Shown piece by piece: positions 33,233-40,809 of a stretch of DNA of 64,000 bases. Under the pieces are notes generated by a model, which was not told where the DNA came from, did no database searches, and was given only the letters and a program-made list of their open reading frames with translations. The DNA is from Pseudomonas sp. SID14000 (GTDB lineage: Bacteria > Pseudomonadota > Gammaproteobacteria > Pseudomonadales > Pseudomonadaceae). Each line of letters begins with the position of its first letter. Position 1 is the first letter of the stretch. The translations under genes were made by a program, and so were the position numbers. Location: NCBI RefSeq assembly GCF_002165135.1, contig NZ_NFZQ01000013.1, forward strand, positions 87,830 to 151,829, in the 5' to 3' direction.

Positions 33233-34045
33233 ATGGCCTATTTCGAACACGAAGGATGCGCACTGCATTACGAGGAATATGGCCAGGGCGCCCCCCTGGT
33301 ATTACTGCATGGCCTGGGCTCCAGCTGCCAGGACTGGGAGCTGCAGGTGCCGGTGCTCAGCCGTCACTACCGGGTAATCCTGATGGACATCCGCGGCCAC
33401 GGTCGCTCCGACAAGCCACGCGACGGTTACCAGATCGCCACCTTTAGTGCCGACCTGCTGGCGTTGCTCGAACACCTGCACACCGGCCCCGTGCACGTTG
33501 TCGGCCTGTCCATGGGTGGCATGGTCGGCTTCCAGTTCGCCGTCGACCACCCGCAGTGGCTGCGCAGCCTGTGCATCGTCAACAGCGCTCCCGAAGTCAA
33601 GCGCCGCACCCGCAGTGACTGGGTATGGTGGCTCAAGCGCTGGGGCCTGGCACGCCTGCTCAGCGTCGAAACCGTCGGCAAGGGCCTGGCCGAGCGCCTG
33701 TTTCCCAAACCGCAGCAGGCCGAACTGCGACAGAAGATGGCCCAGCGCTGGGCACGCAACGACAAGCGCGCCTATCTCAAGAGCTTCGACGCAATCGTCG
33801 ACTGGGGCGTACAGGAACGCATCGGGCAGATCCATTGCCCTACCCTGGTGATCGCCGCCGACCACGATTACACCCCGATACAACTCAAACAACGCTACGT
33901 CGCCCTGATGCCCCACGCCAGGCTGGTGGTCATCGACGATTCCCGGCACGCTACACCCCTCGACCAACCCGAGGTCTTCAACCAGACCCTGCTGCAGTTC
34001 CTTGCAGCCGCTTCCACCTCTCAAGGATCTTTGAGCCCATGCTGA
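33233..34045 (+). CDS. Alpha/beta hydrolase
   Basis: A 270-residue cytoplasmic alpha/beta-fold hydrolase similar to 3-oxoadipate enol-lactonase-like and esterase members. The nucleophile elbow is GLSMGG (Ser near residue 97), the acid is in AADHDYTP, and the histidine in DDSRHATPLDQPE. The oxyanion HGLGSS lies near residue 25. The ATG at 33233 follows GAGAGGACC at a usable distance. It sits between a LysR gene (13-bp gap) and ppiA (7-bp overlap), so it is in an operon. No pathway is apparent, so I leave it as a general hydrolase. Confidence 0.86.
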   Translation: MAYFEHEGCALHYEEYGQGAPLVLLHGLGSSCQDWELQVPVLSRHYRVILMDIRGHGRSDKPRDGYQIATFSADLLALLEHLHTGPVHVVGLSMGGMVGFQFAVDHPQWLRSLCIVNSAPEVKRRTRSDWVWWLKRWGLARLLSVETVGKGLAERLFPKPQQAELRQKMAQRWARNDKRAYLKSFDAIVDWGVQERIGQIHCPTLVIAADHDYTPIQLKQRYVALMPHARLVVIDDSRHATPLDQPEVFNQTLLQFLAAASTSQGSLSPC

Positions 34046-34596
34046 AAAAACTCCTGCTCACCGCCTGCTCGGTCGCCTTCGCCACCAGCGTCATGGCCTC
34101 CGACAAGACCCCGCACGTATTGCTGGACACCAGCTTCGGCCAGGTCGAAATCGAACTGAATGCCGAGAAGGCGCCGATCAGTACCAAGAACTTCCTCGAT
34201 TACGTCGACAGCGGCTTCTACAACAACACCATCTTCCACCGGGTAATTCCGGGCTTCATGGTCCAGGGCGGCGGCTTCACCGACCAGATGGTGCAAAAGA
34301 ACACCCGCGCCCCGATCACCAACGAAGCCGGCAACGGCCTGCAGAACACCCGTGGCACGCTGTCCATGGCCCGTACCCAGGACCCGAACTCGGCCACCAG
34401 CCAGTTCTTCATCAACGTGGCCGACAACGACTTCCTCAACCCGGGGCGTGACCGTGGCTATGCCGTGTTCGGCAAGGTGACCAAGGGCATGGAGGTGGTC
34501 GACCAGATCGTCAATTCACCGACCACCATCAAGAAAGGCATGCGCGATGTACCGGCCGACCCGGTCTACATCAAGTCGGCCAAACGCATCGACTGA
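34039..34596 (+). CDS. ppiA: Periplasmic cyclophilin-type peptidyl-prolyl isomerase
   Basis: A 185-residue secreted cyclophilin. A signal peptide (LKKLLLTACSVAFATSVMA) precedes the cyclophilin domain: FHRVIPGFMVQGGGF with the catalytic Arg, ARTQDPNSATSQFFINVADN, and YAVFGKVTKGMEVVDQI. It catalyses cis-trans isomerisation at proline and aids folding of outer-membrane and periplasmic proteins. The start at 34039 lies inside the previous hydrolase gene, overlapping by 7 bp; AAGGATC is about 12 bases upstream. Its partner PpiA in other pseudomonads is the same length. An ABC exporter gene follows after 63 bp. Confidence 0.92.
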   Translation: MLKKLLLTACSVAFATSVMASDKTPHVLLDTSFGQVEIELNAEKAPISTKNFLDYVDSGFYNNTIFHRVIPGFMVQGGGFTDQMVQKNTRAPITNEAGNGLQNTRGTLSMARTQDPNSATSQFFINVADNDFLNPGRDRGYAVFGKVTKGMEVVDQIVNSPTTIKKGMRDVPADPVYIKSAKRID

Positions 34597-34659
34597 CCGC
34601 AGGCTTCACAGGGACGTGAAACCACCTGAGGGTCGGCTGGAACAGGAGTGTCTTTACCC

Positions 34660-36492
34660 ATGCTGTACCGCCGTTTCGAGCAACTGATCGACATCTTTCG
34701 CGAAGCCCCCAGCGAATCGCCACCCAGCCAGGTGTGGCCGTTCTACCTGTATTACCTGCGTCAGGTGTGGCCGAGCTTTCTGGCCCTGCTGGTAGTCGGC
34801 CTGGTCGCCTCGTTGATCGAGGTGGCCATGTTCAGCTACCTCAGCCGCATCATCGACCTGGCCCAGGGCACGCCCAATGCCAGTTTCTTCAGTGAGCACA
34901 GCGGCGAGCTGATCTGGATGCTGGTGGTGATCCTGCTGCTACGGCCGGTATTCTTCGGCCTGCACGACTTGCTCGTGCACCAGACCATCAACCCCGGCAT
35001 GACCAGCCTGATCCGCTGGCAGAACCACACCTATGTGCTCAAGCAGAGCCTGAATTTCTTCCAGAGCGACTTCGCCGGGCGCATCGCCCAGCGCATCATG
35101 CAGACCGGCAACTCTCTGCGCGACTCCGCCGTGCAGGCGGTGGATGCGCTATGGCATGTGCTGATCTACGCCATCACCTCGCTGGTGCTGTTCGCCGAAG
35201 CCGACTGGCGCCTGATGCTACCGCTGTTGCTGTGGATCGCTGGCTACATTGCCGCGCTGTTCTACTTCGTCCCCCGGGTAAAGGAGCGTTCGGTGATTTC
35301 CTCCGACGCCCGCTCCAAGCTGATGGGGCGCATCGTCGATGGCTACACCAACATCGCAACCCTCAAGCTGTTCGCCCACACCGACTTCGAGCAGCAGTAC
35401 GCCCGCGAAGCAATCCGCGAACAGACAGAAAAAACCCAGCTGGCCGCGCGCGTGGTCACCAGCATGGACGTGGTCATCACCAGCCTCAATGGCCTGCTGG
35501 TGGTCGCCACCACCGGCCTGGCACTGTGGCTGTGGAGCCAGTCGCTGATCACCGTCGGCGCCATCGCCCTGGCCACCGGCCTGGTGATCCGCATCGTCAA
35601 CATGTCGGGCTGGATCATGTGGGTGGTCAACGGCATCTTCGAGAACATCGGCATGGTCCAGGACGGCCTGCAGACCATCGCCCAGCCGGTCACCGTCACC
35701 GACCGGCCCAACGCACCGGCGCTCAAGGTCAGCCGCGGCGCGGTGCGCTTCGATGACGTGGACTTCCACTATGGCAAGGCTGCCAACGTGATCGAAGGGC
35801 TCAACCTGGACATCCGCCCGGGCGAGAAGATCGGCCTGATCGGCCCTTCAGGGGCGGGCAAGTCGACGCTGGTCAACCTGCTGCTACGGCTGTACGACGT
35901 GCAGGGTGGGCGCATTCTCATCGACGGCCAGGACATTGCCGAGGTGAGCCAGGCCAGCCTGCGCGCACAGATCGGCATGATCACCCAGGACACCTCGCTG
36001 CTGCACCGCTCGATCCGCGACAACCTGCTGTATGGCCGTCCCGGTGCCAGCGAGGCGGCGCTGCATGAAGCGGTGCGCCGCGCCCGCGCCGACGAGTTCA
36101 TCCCGCAGCTGTCGGACGCCCAGGGGCGCACCGGTTTCGATGCCCATGTGGGCGAGCGCGGGGTCAAGCTGTCGGGCGGCCAGCGCCAACGCATCGCCAT
36201 TGCCCGGGTGCTGTTGAAGAATGCGCCGATCCTGATCATGGACGAGGCCACCTCGGCGCTGGACTCGGAGGTGGAGGCAGCGATCCAGGAAAGCCTGGAG
36301 ACGCTGATGCAGGGCAAGACAGTGATCGCCATTGCCCACCGGCTGTCCACCATTGCGCGGATGGACCGGCTGGTGGTGCTGGACAAGGGGCGGATTGTCG
36401 AGAGTGGCAGCCACAGTGAGTTGCTGGAGCAGCAAGGGTTGTATGCCCGGTTGTGGCATCACCAGACGGGGGGGTTTGTCGGGGTCGACTGA
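34660..36492 (+). CDS. ABC exporter with fused membrane and ATPase domains
   Basis: A 610-residue half-transporter of the MsbA/multidrug type. Residues about 35-325 form the six-helix membrane domain, and 360-600 the ATPase: Walker A GPSGAGKST, Q-loop MITQDTSLLHRS, signature LSGGQRQR, Walker B ILIMDEATSALDS and H-loop AIAHRLST. It should act as a homodimer, or with another half, to export lipids or drugs. I use ATG 34660 (MLYRRFEQL); a GTG at 34648 is in frame and overlaps the ribosome binding site. It ends the LysR-hydrolase-ppiA-ABC run and is followed by a REP pair. Substrate unknown. Confidence 0.88.
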   Translation: MLYRRFEQLIDIFREAPSESPPSQVWPFYLYYLRQVWPSFLALLVVGLVASLIEVAMFSYLSRIIDLAQGTPNASFFSEHSGELIWMLVVILLLRPVFFGLHDLLVHQTINPGMTSLIRWQNHTYVLKQSLNFFQSDFAGRIAQRIMQTGNSLRDSAVQAVDALWHVLIYAITSLVLFAEADWRLMLPLLLWIAGYIAALFYFVPRVKERSVISSDARSKLMGRIVDGYTNIATLKLFAHTDFEQQYAREAIREQTEKTQLAARVVTSMDVVITSLNGLLVVATTGLALWLWSQSLITVGAIALATGLVIRIVNMSGWIMWVVNGIFENIGMVQDGLQTIAQPVTVTDRPNAPALKVSRGAVRFDDVDFHYGKAANVIEGLNLDIRPGEKIGLIGPSGAGKSTLVNLLLRLYDVQGGRILIDGQDIAEVSQASLRAQIGMITQDTSLLHRSIRDNLLYGRPGASEAALHEAVRRARADEFIPQLSDAQGRTGFDAHVGERGVKLSGGQRQRIAIARVLLKNAPILIMDEATSALDSEVEAAIQESLETLMQGKTVIAIAHRLSTIARMDRLVVLDKGRIVESGSHSELLEQQGLYARLWHHQTGGFVGVD

Positions 36493-36495
36493 TTC

Positions 36496-36604
36496 CTGTA
36501 CTGGCCTCTTCGCGGGTGAACCCGCTCCCACAGGGACCGCACAAATTTCACGGTCTGTGCAGTACCTGTGGGAGCGGGTTCACCCGCGAAAGGGCCGGCA
36601 CAGC
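36496..36604. repeat. REP pair between ABC exporter and PF04339 gene
   Basis: Inverted copies of ctggcctcttcgcgggtgaacc (36502-36532 and 36566-36598); note gtgaac instead of gtaaac in both copies. Confidence 0.87.
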
Positions 36605-36617
36605 CAATATAAATGGA

Positions 36618-37745
36618 TCAGTCCCGGCGATAGGGCAACATCCCCCGGGCCTCCTCGGCATAGGCCCGCACCCCTTCCCGCTCCTGCACCAGAAAATCCT
36701 CCACCGCCCGTCGCAACCCCGGGTGCAGCAGGTAGTGCCACGACCGCGTCAGCACCGGCTCGAACCCGCGAATCAGCTTGTGCTCTCCCTGCGCCCCGGC
36801 ATCGAAACGCTGCAGCCCTTCGGCAATGGCAAAGTCCATGCCCTGATAGAAACACGTTTCGAAATGCAGCCGGTCAAATTCATCCAGGCACCCCCAGTAG
36901 CGGCCAAACAGGCTGTCGCCCCCCACCAGGCTCAGGGCCATGGCCACGTCACGACCACCCTGCCGCGCCATCACCACGCGCAACGCCTCGGGCATGCGTT
37001 CGGCCAACAGGCTGAAGAACTCGCGCGTCAGGTAAGGCGCACGGCGGCGCACCGCGTAGGTATTGGCGTAGCAGCGGTAGACGAAATCCCACTGCACCTC
37101 ATCCAGCTCACCCCCACGGCACCAGCGGAATTCAATACCGTGCCCGGCCACCTGTTCACGCTCCTTGCGCATCTGCTTGCGCTTGCGCGAACTCAGGCTG
37201 TCGAGAAAATCCTGGAAGTCACGGTAGCCGTGGTTGCGCCAATGGAACTGGCAACCCAGGCGCTCCATCCAGCCCGGCTGGCTGGCAAGCTGTTCGTCCA
37301 GCGCCGGCTCAGTGAAATTGATGTGCGCGCCAGACAGCCCACCCTTGCCCAGGTACTCCGGCAACGCCTGCAGCACCAGCAAGCCATCGGCTGGGTCGGC
37401 GGCGAGCAGGCGCGGGCCGCTGACCGGGCTGAACGGCACGGCGCCGAGCAGCTTGGGGTAGTAGGCAATGCCGGCCCGTTCACAGGCATCGGCCCAACCA
37501 TGGTCGAACACGTACTCACCAAACGAGTGCCATTTGCGGTAAGCCGGCAGCAGCGCCCGCACCTGCCCGTCACGCTCCAGCACCAGGTGCTCGGCAGCCC
37601 AGCCGGTGTTGCGCGCGACGCTGCCGCTGTCCTCCATGGCACTGAGAAACGCATGACGCAGAAACGGTTGGCCGGCCGGCACCAGGGCATCCCAGGTGGC
37701 CGCCGGAAGATCACGCAAATGAGCAAGGCTATACAGGCTGGTCAC
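36618..37745 (-). CDS. PF04339 (DUF482) GNAT-like peptidoglycan-type acyltransferase family
   Basis: A protein of about 375 residues belonging to the family PF04339, distantly like GNAT and FemAB acyltransferases. Diagnostic parts are PAGQPFLRHAFLSAMEDSGSV near the start, FLDSLSSRKRKQMRKER in the middle and RYWGCLDEFDRLHFETCFYQGMDFAIAEG, then AGAQGEHKLIRGFEP, all conserved in the family. Function is not established. The start is uncertain: I use GTG 37745 (VTSLYSLAHLRDLP), as homologues begin near here; the only other in-frame start is a TTG at 37802. It stands alone next to a REP pair. Confidence 0.8.
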   Translation of the reverse strand: MTSLYSLAHLRDLPAATWDALVPAGQPFLRHAFLSAMEDSGSVARNTGWAAEHLVLERDGQVRALLPAYRKWHSFGEYVFDHGWADACERAGIAYYPKLLGAVPFSPVSGPRLLAADPADGLLVLQALPEYLGKGGLSGAHINFTEPALDEQLASQPGWMERLGCQFHWRNHGYRDFQDFLDSLSSRKRKQMRKEREQVAGHGIEFRWCRGGELDEVQWDFVYRCYANTYAVRRRAPYLTREFFSLLAERMPEALRVVMARQGGRDVAMALSLVGGDSLFGRYWGCLDEFDRLHFETCFYQGMDFAIAEGLQRFDAGAQGEHKLIRGFEPVLTRSWHYLLHPGLRRAVEDFLVQEREGVRAYAEEARGMLPYRRD

Positions 37746-37861
37746 GGTTTCGGCTCGCTGTCTCAAGGTACCCAGTATCCCCAAGGACGGCCCGCCACTC
37801 AAATCATGAGCGCCAGGCCAGATCCTTTTATTCTCAATTACTTAACAGCAGTGCCACTAAT

Positions 37862-37879
37862 TCGACATTAATCTGTCAT
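37862..37879 (+). promoter_or_regulatory. Possible PhoB half-site pair upstream of the porin gene
   Basis: tcgacat-taat-ctgtcat: the second seven bases are a perfect PhoB half-site (CTGTCAT) and the spacing of 4 is right, but the first half agrees at only 4 of 7 positions. It lies 129 bases before the porin start codon. Confidence 0.35.
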
Positions 37880-38008
37880 TCGCCCCCGCAATACTTGCGC
37901 CTGTTTTCCGGAACCCCAGAACCTGTCTATTCAGGCCCTTTCCGAAGACATGCCAACGCAGGGGCGGGCGCTTGAGCCTCCCCCATCTTATTCAACAGGG
38001 AGAACCTT

Positions 38009-39253
38009 ATGCGTCTTGTTTCTACACTTACCGGAGTGAGCCTCACCGGCATGATGCTGGCTCTGAGTACTCCGGCCAGTGCAGCTGTCGACGCCAAGCT
38101 GCTCGAAATGCTCCGCGCCAATGGCTCGATCAACCAGGCGCAGTACAACGAACTGCAGGCGGACCTGGCTCAAGAAACCAAGGAAAAGGCCGCTCAGAAA
38201 GCTCAGTCCGAACGGATGAGCTCCTTTGAACAGAAAGTGGCATGGGCCGCGAAGACCCAGATCAAGGGTGATGTGCGCCTGCGTTACGAAGACGTCAACG
38301 TCGACGACCCGATCGCCCGCAGCGGCAACCAGGACCGTGAACGTGTACGTGCCCGTGTCGGCTTCTACAGCGAAATCAACCCGCAGGTCGACGCCGGCGT
38401 GCGCGTAGCCACCGGCAGCAGCGCCGATGCCCGCTCGACCAACCAGAGCCTGGACAACTACTTCGAGAAGAAATCGCTGTGGGTCGACCTGGCCTACCTC
38501 GACTGGCACCCGACTGCCGTCCCGAACCTGCACCTGATCGGCGGCAAGATGTTGCAGCCGTGGGTGAGCATGGGCGACATCATCTGGGACAGCGACATCA
38601 ACCCGGAAGGCCTGGCCGCTACCTACAAGACCAACCTCGGCCCGGCCGAAGTGTTCGGCAGCATCGGCCACTACAACCTGAAGGACAATGTCGACGGCGA
38701 CGGCGTGCAGTTCAAGCACGATGCACAGCTGTACGCGGCCCAGCTGGGTACCAAGTTCAACGCGGCTGACACCGTCAAGGTCACCGTCGGTGGCAGTATC
38801 TACGGCTACGACAACGACAAGGAATCTGCTGCCCTGCGTTCGCTGGGCAACACCACCAACGAGTTCCAACTGGTGGAAGGTTTCGGCCAGGTCGACTTCA
38901 CCGGCTTCGCCATCCCGCTGTCGGCGTACGGCCAGTTCGTCAAGAACACCGAAAGCACCGATGGCAAGGACAAGGCCTGGCTGGCTGGCCTGAAGAGCAA
39001 GATCGGTGCCTGGAGCCTGGACTACAACTACCGCGACGTGCAGCGTAACGGTGTAGTCAGCCTGTTCACAGACTCCGACTTCGGTAACGGCTTCACCGGT
39101 TCACGTGGCCACAAGTTCAAGGTGGGTTACGAAATCGACAAGAACTTCGCCCTCGGTGCGGCCTACATGATGGCCAAGACCGACTTCTCCAACCTGCCTA
39201 ACAGCGATGCTGACGTAGACACGCTGCAGGTAGACCTGGAAGCCAAGTTCTAA
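38009..39253 (+). CDS. Outer-membrane porin (Porin_5, PF16930 type)
   Basis: A 414-residue outer-membrane protein. A signal peptide (LTGMMLALSTPASA) is followed by a short coiled-coil (KLLEMLRANGSINQAQYNELQADLAQETKEKA, residues about 28-62), as in Porin_5 proteins, then a beta-barrel from about residue 75 with KGDVRLRYEDVNVDDP, ending in a C-terminal Phe (LEAKF). These form a trimeric or monomeric channel with unknown solute. The ATG at 38009 has AGGGAGAAC about 8 bases upstream. A good terminator follows. The gene has strongly optimised codons, so it is probably abundant. Confidence 0.87.
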   Translation: MRLVSTLTGVSLTGMMLALSTPASAAVDAKLLEMLRANGSINQAQYNELQADLAQETKEKAAQKAQSERMSSFEQKVAWAAKTQIKGDVRLRYEDVNVDDPIARSGNQDRERVRARVGFYSEINPQVDAGVRVATGSSADARSTNQSLDNYFEKKSLWVDLAYLDWHPTAVPNLHLIGGKMLQPWVSMGDIIWDSDINPEGLAATYKTNLGPAEVFGSIGHYNLKDNVDGDGVQFKHDAQLYAAQLGTKFNAADTVKVTVGGSIYGYDNDKESAALRSLGNTTNEFQLVEGFGQVDFTGFAIPLSAYGQFVKNTESTDGKDKAWLAGLKSKIGAWSLDYNYRDVQRNGVVSLFTDSDFGNGFTGSRGHKFKVGYEIDKNFALGAAYMMAKTDFSNLPNSDADVDTLQVDLEAKF

Positions 39254-39280
39254 GCGACACCCTGCACTGCTTCACCTGAA

Positions 39281-39319
39281 GCGGGAAATGCCGACCCCAT
39301 CCGGCGTTTCCCGTTTTTG
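39281..39319 (+). terminator. Rho-independent terminator of the porin gene
   Basis: GCGGGAAATGCCG, loop accccat, CGGCGTTTCCCG, then TTTTT. The stem has one G-T mismatch position. It begins 28 bases after the stop codon. Confidence 0.9.
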
Positions 39320-39336
39320 TTGCCGGTGAAAAATGC

Positions 39337-39440
39337 ACCGGCCTCTTCGCGGGTAAACCCGCTCCCACAGGGATATCACAGTATCGAATGCTGTGGTGTC
39401 CCTGTGGGAGCGGGTTCACCCGCGAAGAGGCCGGTACTGG
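39337..39440. repeat. REP pair after the porin gene
   Basis: Inverted copies of ccggcctcttcgcgggtaaaccc (39338-39370 and 39400-39433); in the second copy gttcaccc replaces gtttaccc. Confidence 0.88.
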
Positions 39441-39451
39441 CTTGCGCTCAA

Positions 39452-40573
39452 TCAGCGCTTGCGCAGGATCACGCTACCAATCGAATACCCCGCACCAAAC
39501 GAGCTCAACACCCCCAGCGAGCCCTTGGCCAGGTCGTCCTGGTACAGGTGGAAAGCAATCACCGACCCCGCCGAACTGGTATTGGCATAACGGTCGAGAA
39601 TCACCGGTGCATCTTCCTCGGCCACTTCACGCCCCAGCAGTTTCTTGACGATCAGGTGGTTCATGCTGAGGTTGGCCTGGTGCAGCCAGAAGCGTTTCAC
39701 ATCGCTTGGCTGCAGCCCGTTTTCCTGCAGGTGCTCACCGATCAGCTCGGCCACCTTCGGGCACACTTCGCGGAACACCTTGCGGCCTTCCTGGATGAAC
39801 AGCTTGTCCGCCGCGCCCTCGCCCTCTTCCGCCGCACGGTTGAGGAAGCCGAAGTTGTTGCGGATGTTGTTGGAGAACTCAGTCCACAGCTTGCTGCTGA
39901 CGATGTCGAACTGGTGCGCCGAGGTGGCCTTGTCGGCACGCTCGAGCAGCACCGCAGTGGCAGCATCACCAAAGATGAAGTGGCTGTCGCGGTCACGGAA
40001 GTTCAGGTGGCCGGTGCACACCTCCGGGTTGACCATCAGCACCGCGCGCGCCTGCCCCAGGGCCACGCTGTTGGCGGCGGTCTGGATGCCGAAAGTGGCC
40101 GACGAGCAGGCCACGTTCATGTCGAAGGCAAAGCCCTGGATGCCCAGCGCCTGCTGCACTTCGATGGCGATGGCCGGGTACGGGCGCTGCAGGTTGGAGC
40201 AGGCGACGATCACCCCGTCGACATCGGCTGCCGTGCGACCGGCGCGCTCCAGGGCCTGGCGGGCAGCGGCCACGGCCATTTCGCAGAGCACCGACGGTTC
40301 GTCGTTGGAGCGCTCGGGCAGGCGCGGTTTCATGCGCTGCGGGTCGAGGATGCCGGCCTTGTCCATGACGAAGCGGCTCTTGATACCCGAGGCCTTTTCA
40401 ATGAAGGCCGCATCGGACAGCGGCGCTGCCTCGATTTCACCGCGCTCGATGGCGGCGGCGTTGTCCTGGTTGAACTGCTGCGACCAGGCATTGAAGGAGG
40501 CCACCAGTTCTTCGTTGGAAATGCTCTGGGCCGGGGTGTACAGGCCGGTGCCGCTGATCACGACGTTATGCAC
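39452..40573 (-). CDS. Beta-ketoacyl-ACP synthase III, PA3286-like
   Basis: A 373-residue thiolase-fold condensing enzyme. The catalytic Cys is in AFDMNVACSSATFGIQ, His in WLHQANLSMN and Asn in YANTSSAGS, the complete KAS III triad. It is longer than FabH and has the length and N-terminus (HNVVISGTGLYTP) of P. aeruginosa PA3286, which joins octanoyl-CoA from beta-oxidation to malonyl-ACP and so feeds fatty acid synthesis. The GTG at 40573 has AGAGGA seven bases upstream and decides the start. The position near fadD1/fadD2 agrees with that role. The acyl preference is inferred from PA3286. Confidence 0.85.
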   Translation of the reverse strand: MHNVVISGTGLYTPAQSISNEELVASFNAWSQQFNQDNAAAIERGEIEAAPLSDAAFIEKASGIKSRFVMDKAGILDPQRMKPRLPERSNDEPSVLCEMAVAAARQALERAGRTAADVDGVIVACSNLQRPYPAIAIEVQQALGIQGFAFDMNVACSSATFGIQTAANSVALGQARAVLMVNPEVCTGHLNFRDRDSHFIFGDAATAVLLERADKATSAHQFDIVSSKLWTEFSNNIRNNFGFLNRAAEEGEGAADKLFIQEGRKVFREVCPKVAELIGEHLQENGLQPSDVKRFWLHQANLSMNHLIVKKLLGREVAEEDAPVILDRYANTSSAGSVIAFHLYQDDLAKGSLGVLSSFGAGYSIGSVILRKR

Positions 40574-40660
40574 GGTCGTTCCTCTGGTCAAGGCCATCGC
40601 CACGGGGCGCTGGCTGGAAACATGGCAGGTTAATGGCACTTTAGTGCCAATTTATAGGCG

Positions 40661-40776
40661 AGGGCTGCGCCCTCGTTCGCGGGTAAACCCGCTCCCACAG
40701 GGATTGCGCCGCTCCCGAGGACACTGCTGCACCTGTGGGAGCGGGTTTACCCGCGAAGGGGCCGCCAGGCGGCCCC
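40661..40776. repeat. REP pair upstream of the KAS III gene
   Basis: Inverted copies with core ttcgcgggtaaacccgctcccacagg (40675-40702 and 40733-40758), flanked by agggctgcgccctc and ggggccgccaggcggcccc, each a small hairpin of its own. The 3' end of hrpA points into it. Confidence 0.88.
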
Positions 40777-40809
40777 AAATTGCATCAATATTGCCACATC
40801 TGCGGAAGT

